A program made the position numbers and the translations under genes. From Gloeobacter violaceus PCC 7421 (GTDB lineage Bacteria > Cyanobacteriota > Cyanobacteriia > Gloeobacterales > Gloeobacteraceae), in contig NC_005125.1 in NCBI RefSeq assembly GCF_000011385.1, positions 1,984,001-2,048,000 of the forward strand: 64,000 nucleotides of DNA, read 5' to 3'. This document shows, piece after piece, positions 1 to 8,809 of this stretch. The notes below the pieces were generated by a model. The model saw only the letters and a program-made list of their open reading frames with translations, ran no database searches and was not told where the DNA came from. Each line of letters opens with the position of its first letter. Position 1 is the first letter of the stretch.

Positions 1-98
1 TAAGCGGCGGCAATCACGGTAAACTAAATTGACCCATCCGAGACCACCGGTCTTCGCGGATCGAGCCGCCCACTTCGCAATTTACAGGCTTTGCGCTC

Positions 99-2072
99 AT
101 GCACCCACTTTTTGGACGTTCTGGTTACGGGCAGACTGCTGCCTCGGTGCTGCTTGTCGCCCAGTTGGGATTCACCCCGGCGCTTCTAGCCCAGGAGCAG
201 GCGCCGCCGGCTGCCGCCCCGGAGGCTCCTCCCGCCGGTCCGGCACAGCCGGCCGAGACGCCGCCCGCCGCTACCCCGGCCGTCCCGGATACGCCGCCTG
301 CCGAACCGCAGCAGGCTCCCACCGAACCGGCCGCCCCTGCCGAGCCGCAAGTGCTCGTAGCCGAAGTCCGGGTCGTAGCGAGCAAGGGCAAGCTCGGCGA
401 CACCCTCGAAGGGCGCGTCTACAACGCCATCCGCACCCGTCCCGGCCAGACCACCACCCGCACCCAACTGCAGCAGGACATCAACGCCGTCTTTGCCACC
501 GGCTACTTCGCCGACGTCAAAGCCACCCCGGAGGACACCCCGCTCGGTGTGCGCGTCACCTTCGACGTGTCCCCCAACCCGACTCTGGAGGCGGTGAGCA
601 CCGAGGGGAGCACCCTGCTGCCGGAGGCCGTGGTCCAAGAAACGTTCAAAAACCAGGTGGGCCAGACGCTCAACTTTGGTGAACTGCAGCGCGGCGTCAA
701 ATCGCTCGAAGAGTGGTACGCCGAGCGCGGCTATGTGCTCGCCAAAGTCGCCGACGTGCAATCGACCCCCGACGGCAAAGTCAAGCTCACCGTCACCGAG
801 GGGATCATCGAGGACATCCGCGTCAAGGGCAACACCCGCACGCGCGACTTTATCGTGACCCGCGAAGTCGCCCTCAAGCCGGGGGGAGTATTCAACCGCA
901 ACGCCATCCAGCGCGACTTGCAGCGGGTCTACGCGCTCAACATTTTCAAGGATGTGGGCCTCGACTTGGGCCAGGGGCAAGATCCCCAAAAAGTGGTCGT
1001 CAATATCAAAGTCGAAGAGAAAAGCACCGGCTCGATCGCCGCGGGTGCGGGCGTCAACTCGGCCTACGGCTTTTTTGGCACCCTGTCGCTGCAGGAGAGC
1101 AACTTGGGCGGCAACAACCAGAAGATCGGCCTTGATGTGCAGGGCGGCGGCCAGATTTTGCTGTTCAACTTGAGCTTTACCGACCCGTGGATCGCGGGCG
1201 ATCCCAACCGCACGTCGCTTTCGACCAACATCTTCAATCGCCAAGCCTTCAGCTACGTCTTCAACGGCGGCGGCGTCGGCGTGCTCAACCCGCGCACGGG
1301 CTTTGTCGAGACGCCCCGCGAAAATCGCCTCGGCCTGGGTGTCATCTTTGGCAGGCCGCTCAACAACGAATGGCGCGCCTCGGCGGGGGCACGTTTCGAG
1401 ACGGTGCAGCTGCGCGACTTTTTGGGGCGGCGCTATACCACCGACAATCTCGGCAACCCGCTTACCATCAGCGGCACCGACACCGACCGGCTCTTTTTCT
1501 TGCAGGGGGCGCTGGTGCGCGACACCCGCGACAACCCGAACACGCCGCGCTCCGGCTCGGTGTTGCGCGGTTCTTTGGACCAATCGGTGGGAGTGTTGGG
1601 GGATGTCTTTTTCACGCGGCCGACCGTCTCCTACAGCCAGTTCATCCCGATGGACATCCTCCCCTGGGGCCAGGGCAAGCAGGTGCTCGCCTTCAACAGT
1701 TCCGTGGGTACGGTCTTCGGCGCCCTGCCGCCCTACGAAGCCTTTACCCTGGGCGGCGGCAACTCGGTGCGCGGCTTTTTTGAAGGCAACCTCGGCACCG
1801 GCCGCAGCTATATGATCAACTCCGTCGAGTTTCGCGCCCCGGTCTTCGATCCGGTAGGGGCGGCGCTTTTTGTCGACTACGGCACCACCCTCGGTTCCCA
1901 GGCGGCCGTACTTGGGGCTCCGGCCATCGTGCGCGGCAAAATCGGTGCGGGCCTGGGCTTCGGCATCGGCCTGCGCGTCCAGTCGCCCCTCGGTCCCCTG
2001 CGCATCGACTTTGCCGCCAACACCGCCGGGCTACCCAGCCAGGTGCACTTTGGCCTTGGAGAAAAGTTTTAG
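99..2072 (+). CDS. bamA: Omp85/BamA outer membrane assembly protein
   Basis: Outer membrane protein assembly factor of the Omp85 family, which inserts beta-barrel proteins. The 657-residue product begins with a signal peptide ending near LLAQ (about residue 31). A Pro/Ala-rich spacer follows (about 32-80), then POTRA-type modules (about 85-310, including the VEEKSTGSIAAGAG junction) and a C-terminal 16-strand-type barrel with the GGGNSVRGF loop motif. The last residue is Phe, typical of outer membrane barrels. The Pro-rich spacer before the POTRA domains is common in cyanobacterial Omp85. The stop codon touches the lpxD start, so it heads a lipid A operon. No clear Shine-Dalgarno precedes the ATG. 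Family call is secure. Confidence 0.93.
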   Translation: MHPLFGRSGYGQTAASVLLVAQLGFTPALLAQEQAPPAAAPEAPPAGPAQPAETPPAATPAVPDTPPAEPQQAPTEPAAPAEPQVLVAEVRVVASKGKLGDTLEGRVYNAIRTRPGQTTTRTQLQQDINAVFATGYFADVKATPEDTPLGVRVTFDVSPNPTLEAVSTEGSTLLPEAVVQETFKNQVGQTLNFGELQRGVKSLEEWYAERGYVLAKVADVQSTPDGKVKLTVTEGIIEDIRVKGNTRTRDFIVTREVALKPGGVFNRNAIQRDLQRVYALNIFKDVGLDLGQGQDPQKVVVNIKVEEKSTGSIAAGAGVNSAYGFFGTLSLQESNLGGNNQKIGLDVQGGGQILLFNLSFTDPWIAGDPNRTSLSTNIFNRQAFSYVFNGGGVGVLNPRTGFVETPRENRLGLGVIFGRPLNNEWRASAGARFETVQLRDFLGRRYTTDNLGNPLTISGTDTDRLFFLQGALVRDTRDNPNTPRSGSVLRGSLDQSVGVLGDVFFTRPTVSYSQFIPMDILPWGQGKQVLAFNSSVGTVFGALPPYEAFTLGGGNSVRGFFEGNLGTGRSYMINSVEFRAPVFDPVGAALFVDYGTTLGSQAAVLGAPAIVRGKIGAGLGFGIGLRVQSPLGPLRIDFAANTAGLPSQVHFGLGEKF

Positions 2073-3122
2073 ATGGGAGTCCAATTCAGCGCTGCTGAAT
2101 TGACCGACCTGGTCGGCGGCGAGCTGTCGGGCGATCCCGGGCGGCTGGTCGTGGGTGCCCGGCCTCCGGAGGAAGCCGAAGGGGGCGATCTGACCTTTGC
2201 CCTCGACCTGCACGCGCGCAAGCTCATCGAGACGACCCGCGCCGGGGTGGCGATCACCCCGGTGCGCTGGCCCTTCGAGCATCTCACCCAGATCGTGGTG
2301 GCCAACCCGCGCCTGGCCATGGCGCAGGTGCTCGCCCACATGTTTCCGCAGCCGATTGCGATGCCGCCCGCGGGCATCCATCCGAGTGCGGTCGTCCATC
2401 CGAGTGCGGTGGTCCATCCGAGTGCCTCGGTGGCGGCCCTGGTCTACGTCGGTCCGCGCGCCGCGGTCGGGGCCAACACGCACCTGTTTCCGGGGGTGTA
2501 CGTCGGGGCGGAGGCGGTGGTGGGCAGCGAGTGTCTGATCTATCCGAACGTGGTGCTCATGGACGGCATCCGCCTGGGCGACCGGGTGGTCATCCACGCG
2601 GGCAGCGTGCTCGGCTCCGACGGCTACGGCTTTGTGCCGACCGGCGAAAGGCACCTCAAAGTGCCGCAGGTGGGCACGGTGGTTATCGGCGACGACGTCG
2701 AGGTGGGCGCCAACGTCGCGGTGGACCGCGCCACCATGGGCCAGACCGAAATCCAGGCGGGCACCAAGATCGATAATCTGGTCCACATCGGCCACAACGA
2801 CCGCATCGGCCGCCACTGCCTGATCGTCTCCCAGGTTGGTCTTGCAGGCTCGGTCAAAGTCGGCGACCGCACCGTGATCGCTGGGCAGGCGGGGGTGGCC
2901 AACCAGACTACCGTGGGCGCCGATTGTTTGGTGCTTGCCCGTTCCGGGGTGACCAAAGATTTGCCCGATCACTCCAAGGTCTCCGGTTTTCCGGCCCAAG
3001 ATCACCTGCTCGAACTCAAGCAGCAGGCGGCCCGCTCGCGCCTGCCGCAGATCGTCGAGCAGATGCGCCAGATGCAGCGGCGCATCGAGCAATTGGAAGT
3101 GCAGCTTTTGGGGAGGCTCTGA
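2073..3122 (+). CDS. lpxD: UDP-3-O-acylglucosamine N-acyltransferase LpxD
   Basis: Adds the second acyl chain in lipid A synthesis, using acyl-ACP, in the cytoplasm. The 349-residue protein has the N-terminal LpxD domain (uridine-binding; about 1-100), then a left-handed beta-helix of hexapeptide repeats (about 100-310). The active-site segment NLVHIGHND carries the catalytic His. A C-terminal helix follows (QIVEQMRQMQRRIEQLE). ATG follows the bamA stop with no gap, so translation is probably coupled. Length matches the family. Confidence 0.95.
   Translation: MGVQFSAAELTDLVGGELSGDPGRLVVGARPPEEAEGGDLTFALDLHARKLIETTRAGVAITPVRWPFEHLTQIVVANPRLAMAQVLAHMFPQPIAMPPAGIHPSAVVHPSAVVHPSASVAALVYVGPRAAVGANTHLFPGVYVGAEAVVGSECLIYPNVVLMDGIRLGDRVVIHAGSVLGSDGYGFVPTGERHLKVPQVGTVVIGDDVEVGANVAVDRATMGQTEIQAGTKIDNLVHIGHNDRIGRHCLIVSQVGLAGSVKVGDRTVIAGQAGVANQTTVGADCLVLARSGVTKDLPDHSKVSGFPAQDHLLELKQQAARSRLPQIVEQMRQMQRRIEQLEVQLLGRL
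2379..2432 (+). repeat. Three tandem 18-base units inside lpxD
   Basis: Three head-to-tail copies of an 18-base unit starting CATCCGAGTGC encode hexapeptide-repeat steps (HPSAVV, HPSAVV, HPSASV) of the LpxD beta-helix. The nucleotide identity between copies is unusually high for such a helix, which suggests recent unit duplication inside the gene. Confidence 0.7.
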
Positions 3123-3125
3123 TCG

Positions 3126-3986
3126 GTGCAGCAGCAGACCCTAGCCGCCACCGTCCAGCTTTCGGGCATCTCGTTGCACAAGGGGGCGTCCGTCGCCGTG
3201 CGGCTGTGCCCGGCTCCTCCGGATAGCGGCCGGTGCTTCGTGCGCGCCGATCTTGCCGGCACCCCGGCGATCCCGGCCCTGGCCCGCGGCTTTCGTCCCA
3301 GTCCCCTGTGCACCACCCTCAGCGAGAACGGCGCGGCGATCCAGACCGTCGAGCACGTGCTCGCGGCCCTCTACGGTCTGGGGATCGACAACTGCCGCAT
3401 CGAGGTGGAAGGTCCCGAACTGCCCATCCTCGACGGCTCCGCCCGCCCCTACGTCGAGGCGGTGGTCCGCTCGGGAACCGTCCGGCAAAACGCTCCCCGG
3501 CGCTTCTATCAGATTGCCGAGCCGGTAGCCGTCTACGAGCGCGACGCCTTCGTAGTCGCCATGCCCACCGACACCCCGGCTTTGCAGGTCAGTTACGGCA
3601 TCGACTTTCCCCACCCGATCGGCCGGCACTGGTTCAGCCTGGAGCTGACCCCTGAGAATTTTGCCCGCGAGGTGGCTCCGGCGCGCACCTTCACCCTCCA
3701 GTCCCAGGTCGAACAACTGCTTGCCTGTGGCCTGATTCAGGGAGGCAGCCTCGATTGCGCCCTGGTGGCCGGTGCCGACGACTGGCTCACACCGCCCACC
3801 TGGCCCGACGAGCCCGCCCGCCACAAGCTGCTCGATCTGTTGGGGGATTTGAGTCTGGCAGGAGTCGCCCTCAGTGGGCACATCGTCGCCTACAAAGCGG
3901 GCCACGCCCTGCACGGCAGGCTCGCCCGCGCCCTTGCCGAAAAGGTTCCCGTTCCATCCGTATGCTCCCAAAAGCCGTCCCAATGA
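3126..3986 (+). CDS. lpxC: UDP-3-O-acyl-N-acetylglucosamine deacetylase LpxC
   Basis: Zinc deacetylase for the committed step of lipid A synthesis. The 286-residue sequence carries the zinc ligands and catalytic residues of the family: the His in [15 protein letters not shown], the His and Asp in [10 protein letters not shown], and the C-terminal His in GHALHGR. It starts with GTG three bases after lpxD. Its stop overlaps the next start in ATGA (3983-3986). Length is slightly short of the E. coli enzyme (about 305) but all motifs are present. Confidence 0.95.
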
Positions 3987-4411
3987 TCGACAACATCGAA
4001 ATTCAGAAGATCCTCGCCCACCGCTACCCGTTTTTACTCGTCGACCGCGTGCTCGTCTTCGAGCCGGGGGTGCGGGCGGTCGGCATCAAAAACGTCACCA
4101 TCAACGAGCCGTTCTTCCAGGGGCACTTCCCCGGCCGGCCGCTGATGCCGGGGGCCTTGCTCATCGAGGCGATGGCCCAGGTGGGCGGCATCGTCTGCGG
4201 GCAGTTGCCCGAGGCGGTGGGCAAGATCCCGCTGCTGGTGGGGGTCAACAAGACCCGCTTTCGCCGCCAGGTGGTGCCGGGTGATCAGGTGATCATCACC
4301 GCTGAGGATCTGCGCACCCGCCAGAAGCGCTTCGGGATCATGCAGACCCGCTCGGAGGTCGATGGCAAACTGGTAGCCGAAGCCGAGATTATGTTTTCCC
4401 TGGTAGATTGA
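3983..4411 (+). CDS. fabZ: 3-hydroxyacyl-ACP dehydratase FabZ
   Basis: Hot-dog-fold dehydratase of type II fatty acid synthesis; 142 residues. It carries the active-site His in [13 protein letters not shown] and the following helix with Glu in ALLIEAMAQ. The chosen ATG overlaps the lpxC stop (ATGA); an in-frame ATG at 3962 would add seven residues. In this operon it competes with the Lpx acyltransferases for hydroxyacyl-ACP, so co-transcription balances membrane phospholipid and lipid A. Confidence 0.95.
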
Positions 4412-4430
4412 GTCCAGCCATCTCCCGCCC

Positions 4431-5309
4431 ATGCCACAATCGTCAAAAGTCATGAATCCACCCGCCTTGACGACACCTTTGATCCACCCCTCGGCCGTCA
4501 TTCACCCGCGGGCTGTCCTGCACGAGAGCGTCCAGGTCGGCCCGTTTGCGGTGGTGGGTGAGCACGTGCGCATCGGGGCGGGCACGGTGGTCGGTCCCCA
4601 CGCCGTGATCGACGGCTGGACGGAGATTGGCTGCGACAACGTCATCTATAACGGCGCCAGCATCGGCACCCCGCCCCAGGATCTCAAGTACCGCAACGAA
4701 CCCTCGCGGGTGCGCATCGGCGACAACAACGACATCCGCGAATTTGTCACCGTCAACCGCGGCACCGACAAGGGCAGCGAGACCGTCGTGGGCGACAAGA
4801 ATCTGTTGATGGCCTACGTGCACGTCGGCCACAACTGCGCCATCGGCGACAATGTCGTGATCACCAACGCCGTGATGCTCGCCGGGCATGTGCACATCGA
4901 GTCGCAGGCGCGCATCGGCGGCCTGGTGGGCGTCCACCAGTTCGTGCACATCGGCAGGCTCGCCTACATCGGCGGCATGGCCCGCGTCGACCGCGACGTG
5001 CCGCCTTTTACGCTGGTGGAGGGCCACCCGGGCCGCACCCGCGGCCTCAACTGGGTGGGTCTCGAGCGCGCCGGCATCTCCGACGCCGCCGGGGCCGACC
5101 GCGAGAGCTACCGGCTGTTGCGCCAGGCCTACAAGTTGCTCTACCGCTCCGCCACGCCCCTCGAAAAAGCCCTGGTCGAGTTGCAGGCCCTGGCGGGCAA
5201 TCCCTATATCGATCACCTGCACACGTTTTTGAGCCGGTCGGTGGGCGACCCGGCGCGACGCGGTCCCACCCCCGCCGCCCGCAAGCGCCCCGGCGGCGAC
5301 GACGCCTAA
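4431..5309 (+). CDS. lpxA: UDP-N-acetylglucosamine acyltransferase LpxA
   Basis: First acyltransferase of lipid A synthesis; left-handed beta-helix trimer. The 292-residue product contains hexapeptide repeats from the N-terminus, the catalytic His in HVGHNCAIGDN, the GVHQFVHIGR segment, and the C-terminal helical domain. A second in-frame ATG at 4452 (MNPPAL) is an equally plausible start. The C-terminal tail is rich in Arg, Pro and Gly, about 25 residues longer than usual. It lies 19 bases after fabZ and 4 before lpxB. Confidence 0.94.
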   Translation: MPQSSKVMNPPALTTPLIHPSAVIHPRAVLHESVQVGPFAVVGEHVRIGAGTVVGPHAVIDGWTEIGCDNVIYNGASIGTPPQDLKYRNEPSRVRIGDNNDIREFVTVNRGTDKGSETVVGDKNLLMAYVHVGHNCAIGDNVVITNAVMLAGHVHIESQARIGGLVGVHQFVHIGRLAYIGGMARVDRDVPPFTLVEGHPGRTRGLNWVGLERAGISDAAGADRESYRLLRQAYKLLYRSATPLEKALVELQALAGNPYIDHLHTFLSRSVGDPARRGPTPAARKRPGGDDA

Positions 5310-5313
5310 ATCG

Positions 5314-6477
5314 ATGGCAGCCCGGCTTTTTGTCAGTACCGGCGAGGTCTCAGGCGACCTGCACGGCAGCTATCTTATCCAGGCGCTGCGCGAGCGCCGT
5401 CCGGATCTGGAGATCCAGGCATTAGGCGGCCGGCGCATGGCGCAGTTGGGCATCCCGATGCTGAGCGACACCACCACCCTCTCCTCGATCGGCGTCGTCG
5501 AGGCCATTCCTTATATCCTGCCGACCCTGCGCATCCAGGCGCGCCTCAAAAAGCTGCTCACCAGCTTTCGCCCCGACGCGGTGGTGCTCATCGACTACAT
5601 CGGCTCCAACGTCGGGGTGGGCAAGCTGGCCCAGAAGCTTGGTATCCCGGTGATCTACTACATTGCCCCCCAGGAATGGGTCTGGCGGACTTTTAAGGGA
5701 GACACCGCCCAGATCGTCGGTTTTACCGACCTCATCCTCGCCATCTTTCCGGAGGAAGCCCGCTTCTACACCCGCCACGGCGGCAACGTCCGCTGGATCG
5801 GCCATCCGCTGGTCGACATCGTCCGCACCACCGTGGGTCGTGCTGAATTTCGCGCGCGCATGGACACCCCAGCGGAGGCGCCGGTGGTAGTACTCACTCC
5901 GGCCTCACGCACCCAGGAATTGCGCCATTTGATGCCGCTCTTGTTCGAGACGGCCCGCGCCATCGCCGGGCAGTTGCCGGAGGTACGCTTCTGGCTTTCG
6001 GTCTCCACCCCGACCTTCCAGGAGGCCATCGAACGGGGCGCCAAAGCGGCGGGAATCGCCGTGCAGTTCATCCCCCCCGGCAGCAATTACGACGCGCTCG
6101 CCGCCGCCGACTTGTTGCTCACCAAATCCGGCACGATCAATTTGGAAGCAGCACTGTTGAACTTGCCCCAGGTGGTGGCCTACCGCGTCGATCCGCGCAC
6201 CTACTGGTTCGCCAAAAAGATCATGGGCTTTACGATTCCCTACATGTGCCCGGTCAACCTGGTGGAGATGAGTGCCGTGGTGCCCGAATTTTTGCAGGAC
6301 GAAGCTACGGTCGAGACCCTCTCTGCCGCAAGTTTGGAATTGCTCAAGGACCCCAAAGCTGCCCAGCGCATGCGTGAGGGGTACGCGCGGGTCAAAGCCC
6401 AATTGGGTGAACCGGGCGTCATCGCCAGAGGGGCGGAAGCTATCCTCAAGGTGCTCAACGGCACCGGTCTGTCCTGA
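5314..6477 (+). CDS. lpxB: Lipid-A-disaccharide synthase LpxB
   Basis: GT-B glycosyltransferase (family GT19) that joins UDP-diacylglucosamine and lipid X. The 387-residue protein shows the N-terminal STGEVSGD motif, DAVVLIDYIGSN, YYIAPQEWVW, and the C-terminal KSGTINLEAAL nucleotide-sugar motif. It is the last gene of the operon and faces the petD-like gene tail to tail with a 4-base gap, so no room is left for a classical terminator. Confidence 0.94.
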   Translation: MAARLFVSTGEVSGDLHGSYLIQALRERRPDLEIQALGGRRMAQLGIPMLSDTTTLSSIGVVEAIPYILPTLRIQARLKKLLTSFRPDAVVLIDYIGSNVGVGKLAQKLGIPVIYYIAPQEWVWRTFKGDTAQIVGFTDLILAIFPEEARFYTRHGGNVRWIGHPLVDIVRTTVGRAEFRARMDTPAEAPVVVLTPASRTQELRHLMPLLFETARAIAGQLPEVRFWLSVSTPTFQEAIERGAKAAGIAVQFIPPGSNYDALAAADLLLTKSGTINLEAALLNLPQVVAYRVDPRTYWFAKKIMGFTIPYMCPVNLVEMSAVVPEFLQDEATVETLSAASLELLKDPKAAQRMREGYARVKAQLGEPGVIARGAEAILKVLNGTGLS

Positions 6478-6481
6478 CCGC

Positions 6482-6889
6482 TTAAACCAGTGTCAAAAAG
6501 CCCAGCACGGCGACTCCGAGGTGAATAGCGACAAACGCCGCCCGGCCCAAAAAGCGGCCCCCCGGCAAACGCTTGCCCAAATCGGGCAACAACGGCAGCA
6601 GGAACAACCCGGCCACCACCCCGGCCATCGCAGCAAGCCCCAGAATCTTGGCAGGCAGAGCCTTGATGATGAAAAAGGCGGGCAGCATGTACCACTCGGG
6701 AAGCACCTCGGGGGTGGCGAAGACGTCGTAGGCTTCGATGAGGCGCGGCGGTTCGAGAACCGTGAGTACTAGCGCCACCCCGATCGATGCAATGACTACC
6801 AAAGCAATATCGAAGACCCGCGTATCGAGCGAGCGACCAACGGCGGGCAAGGTTTTAGAAGAGTTTTGCTTTTCTTGCTGCGTATACAT
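6482..6889 (-). CDS. Divergent cytochrome b6f subunit IV (PetD) paralog
   Basis: A 135-residue membrane protein with about three hydrophobic helices. It keeps the quinol-site motif PEWY (in VLPEWYMLPAFF) but lacks the conserved PetD N-terminus ([11 protein letters not shown]...) and is otherwise weakly similar. It overlaps the upstream cytochrome b-like gene by 35 bases, so the pair is translationally coupled. A normal petD lies at 55604-56083, so this is an extra, diverged copy rather than the housekeeping subunit. Partner: the product of 6855-7508. Function unknown; a quinol-oxidising side complex is possible. Confidence 0.75.
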   Translation of the reverse strand: MYTQQEKQNSSKTLPAVGRSLDTRVFDIALVVIASIGVALVLTVLEPPRLIEAYDVFATPEVLPEWYMLPAFFIIKALPAKILGLAAMAGVVAGLFLLPLLPDLGKRLPGGRFLGRAAFVAIHLGVAVLGFLTLV

Positions 6890-7508
6890 GGGAGAACAAA
6901 GCCAGTACGGTGAACAAAGGCATCACGACGCTGTGCAACCAGTGGATTCGGGCGATGCTCGCGTCGCTCACCCCCGAACCGTTGAGCAGAAAATACTTGA
7001 CCGCCGCCCCCAGAACCGGCACATCGGCGAGCAGATTCGCCTCGATCATCAAGCGCCAGTAAGCGTTCTGATCCAAAGGCAAGTAATAACCGGTCACATT
7101 CGCGCCGAGCAGCATCAGGCCCATCACCAGACCCGTCCACCACATCCATTTGGCCGGACCGCGAAAATAACCGTACCAGTAGGCCAAAGCGGTAAACGCC
7201 AGACTGCACACCAGCGTCAAAGAACTCGCCCACCAGTGCAAGCCGCGCACCGCCCAACCAAAGCTGGTCTGGTAAGTAATCTGCCGGGTCGAATCGTAGG
7301 CCCCGAGCGAAGGCACAAAGTTGGCCCCAAGCAAGACCCCCGTGAGCAACGCGAGGACCAAAAAGGTGACCGTCGCCGAAGACAAATAGGGCAGCCATTG
7401 CTTGAAACGCTCCTGGGCAGAGCGGTTGGTGACCTCCATCGGTCCATCCTGCAGCGCGCTACCCCCCAATTGTAACGAAGGGATGCGCAATGTAACCAAA
7501 GATTTCAT
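6855..7508 (-). CDS. Divergent cytochrome b6 (PetB) paralog
   Basis: A 217-residue cytochrome b N-terminal-type protein with four helices. The pair spaced 15 residues apart (His192, His207) and His91 in WAVRGLHWW are kept. The position 14 residues after His91, which should be the second helix-B haem ligand, is Phe105. No Cys lies near the residue equivalent to Cys35, which binds haem ci in PetB; the only Cys is Cys101. So the p-side haem site looks intact and the n-side haem/ci site does not. ATG 7508 was chosen; ATG 7439 with weak AGGATGG upstream or TTG 7577 are alternatives. Compare the canonical petB at 56122-56769. Confidence 0.75.
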   Translation of the reverse strand: MKSLVTLRIPSLQLGGSALQDGPMEVTNRSAQERFKQWLPYLSSATVTFLVLALLTGVLLGANFVPSLGAYDSTRQITYQTSFGWAVRGLHWWASSLTLVCSLAFTALAYWYGYFRGPAKWMWWTGLVMGLMLLGANVTGYYLPLDQNAYWRLMIEANLLADVPVLGAAVKYFLLNGSGVSDASIARIHWLHSVVMPLFTVLALFSHVYAARKAKLF

Positions 7509-7616
7509 TGCTTTTGAGCTCTCGCTTCTGGTAGGTTCATTTTGAAGCCCGAGTCGGGTCGCCTGGAAGTTTGCCAAGATAAAAGCGGGCTGGATTCAGT
7601 GGGCGGGGTGCTCCCC

Positions 7617-8555
7617 ATGCCCTATCCGCAGCCCCCAATGGAGAAACCCCCGGTGAAGCTTGAGCCTCAGCTGAACTTTGTGCAGATCTCAGACGTCCAC
7701 CTGCGGCCGAATGCCGGCCGTTCGGGCTGGTGGCTTTCGGAGCGGCCCGAGCATCTGCTGCAACTGGCGGTCGAAAAAGTCTGTGCCCTGGGCGGCGTCG
7801 ATTTTGTCGTCTTTACGGGCGACCTGTTCGATCAGGCCGAAGCGGCGGCCCTCGATCAGTTCGTGGCGATTGCGGGCGCTCTGCCGTGTCCTTATCACGT
7901 GGTGGTGGGCAATCACGACGTGGTGGGCAAACCCTGGCCGGGACGGTTGACCAAGCAGACCTTCGCCGAACGCCTCGCCCTGCCGGAAAAGCTGTACTAC
8001 AGCGTGCCCGTCAAGCCCGGCTACCGGCTTATCGTCCTCGACACGGTCCCGGCGCCGTTTCCCCACGCCCAGGGCTGCCTGCCCGCCGAGCAGATGGAGT
8101 GGCTGCGCTGGCAACTTCTGGTGCACCGCGACGAGCAGGTGATCGTCGCCCTGCACCACCCGCCGGTGGCACCGGCTTACTTTCGCGATTTTCGCCTCAA
8201 CCCGCTCGACGGCAGCCAGTTCGCCGAACTGATGGCCGCCTCGCCGAACGTGGTTGCCGTGCTGAGCGGCCACCTGCACGTGCCGCGCCGCTGGAGCTAC
8301 CGCAAGCGGCCCTACTTCAGCGCCCCGTCCCTGGGCGGCCCCCCCAACGCCTTTCGCCACTTTCAACTGGAATTGACCGCCCGCTCCGCGCGGTTGCGCT
8401 ACGACTGGATCCCGGTGGTTCCCGAATCGAAGCGCCGCCCGCTGTGGTATCCGCTCACCGTCGGAAGCCGCCGCGACCGGCGCGGGCGCTACCGTCTGCA
8501 ATTGCCTTTGCTCGCCCAGCGCCGGTTGGCCCGGCGCCTGAACGCCGCCTCCTAA
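7617..8555 (+). CDS. Metallophosphoesterase, Icc/CpdA-like
   Basis: Calcineurin-type phosphoesterase. All metal-binding motifs are present in order: SDVHL, FTGDLFD, VVGNHD, ALHHPP and SGHLHVP. This order and the about 310-residue length match class III cyclic-nucleotide phosphodiesterases (Icc/CpdA), but substrates of the family vary. No signal peptide is seen, so it is probably cytoplasmic. ATG 7617 is preferred over a TTG at 7542; ATG 7638 is also possible. It diverges from the cytochrome b-like pair, and its stop interlocks with that of the lipoprotein gene on the other strand. Confidence 0.85.
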   Translation: MPYPQPPMEKPPVKLEPQLNFVQISDVHLRPNAGRSGWWLSERPEHLLQLAVEKVCALGGVDFVVFTGDLFDQAEAAALDQFVAIAGALPCPYHVVVGNHDVVGKPWPGRLTKQTFAERLALPEKLYYSVPVKPGYRLIVLDTVPAPFPHAQGCLPAEQMEWLRWQLLVHRDEQVIVALHHPPVAPAYFRDFRLNPLDGSQFAELMAASPNVVAVLSGHLHVPRRWSYRKRPYFSAPSLGGPPNAFRHFQLELTARSARLRYDWIPVVPESKRRPLWYPLTVGSRRDRRGRYRLQLPLLAQRRLARRLNAAS

Positions 8556-8761
8556 GGGGTCGAGGTGCCCTCTACCGGCGTCGAGGTGGGCACCCCTTCG
8601 GGAGCCTCGGTGTTGCTCGGGGCCGGGGCATTGCCCGAGGGGACCGGTGTATTGCCGAGACCGGGTTTTTGGGCTTCTTCGACCGAAGGCTGGTTGGCGC
8701 AGGCCGTCAGGCCCAAAGCCGCCAGAAGCACCAGCAAAAACAGGGTGCGCGTCGATTTCAT
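8552..8761 (-). CDS. Small Pro/Thr-rich lipoprotein
   Basis: A 69-residue product with a typical lipoprotein signal peptide: MKSTR, a hydrophobic core and the lipobox LTAC (Cys20-21 region). A low-complexity tail of Pro, Ser, Thr and Glu follows. GAGGAA lies 9 bases before the ATG. No domain is recognisable; the mature part is probably unstructured. It may be a membrane-anchored linker or simply a surface lipopeptide. Its stop overlaps the phosphoesterase stop (8552-8555). Confidence 0.7.
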   Translation of the reverse strand: MKSTRTLFLLVLLAALGLTACANQPSVEEAQKPGLGNTPVPSGNAPAPSNTEAPEGVPTSTPVEGTSTP

Positions 8762-8809
8762 GGGAGCGGTTCCTCTTCAGGTTCGAGGGGGATTATAGTA
8801 CGCTCCGCC

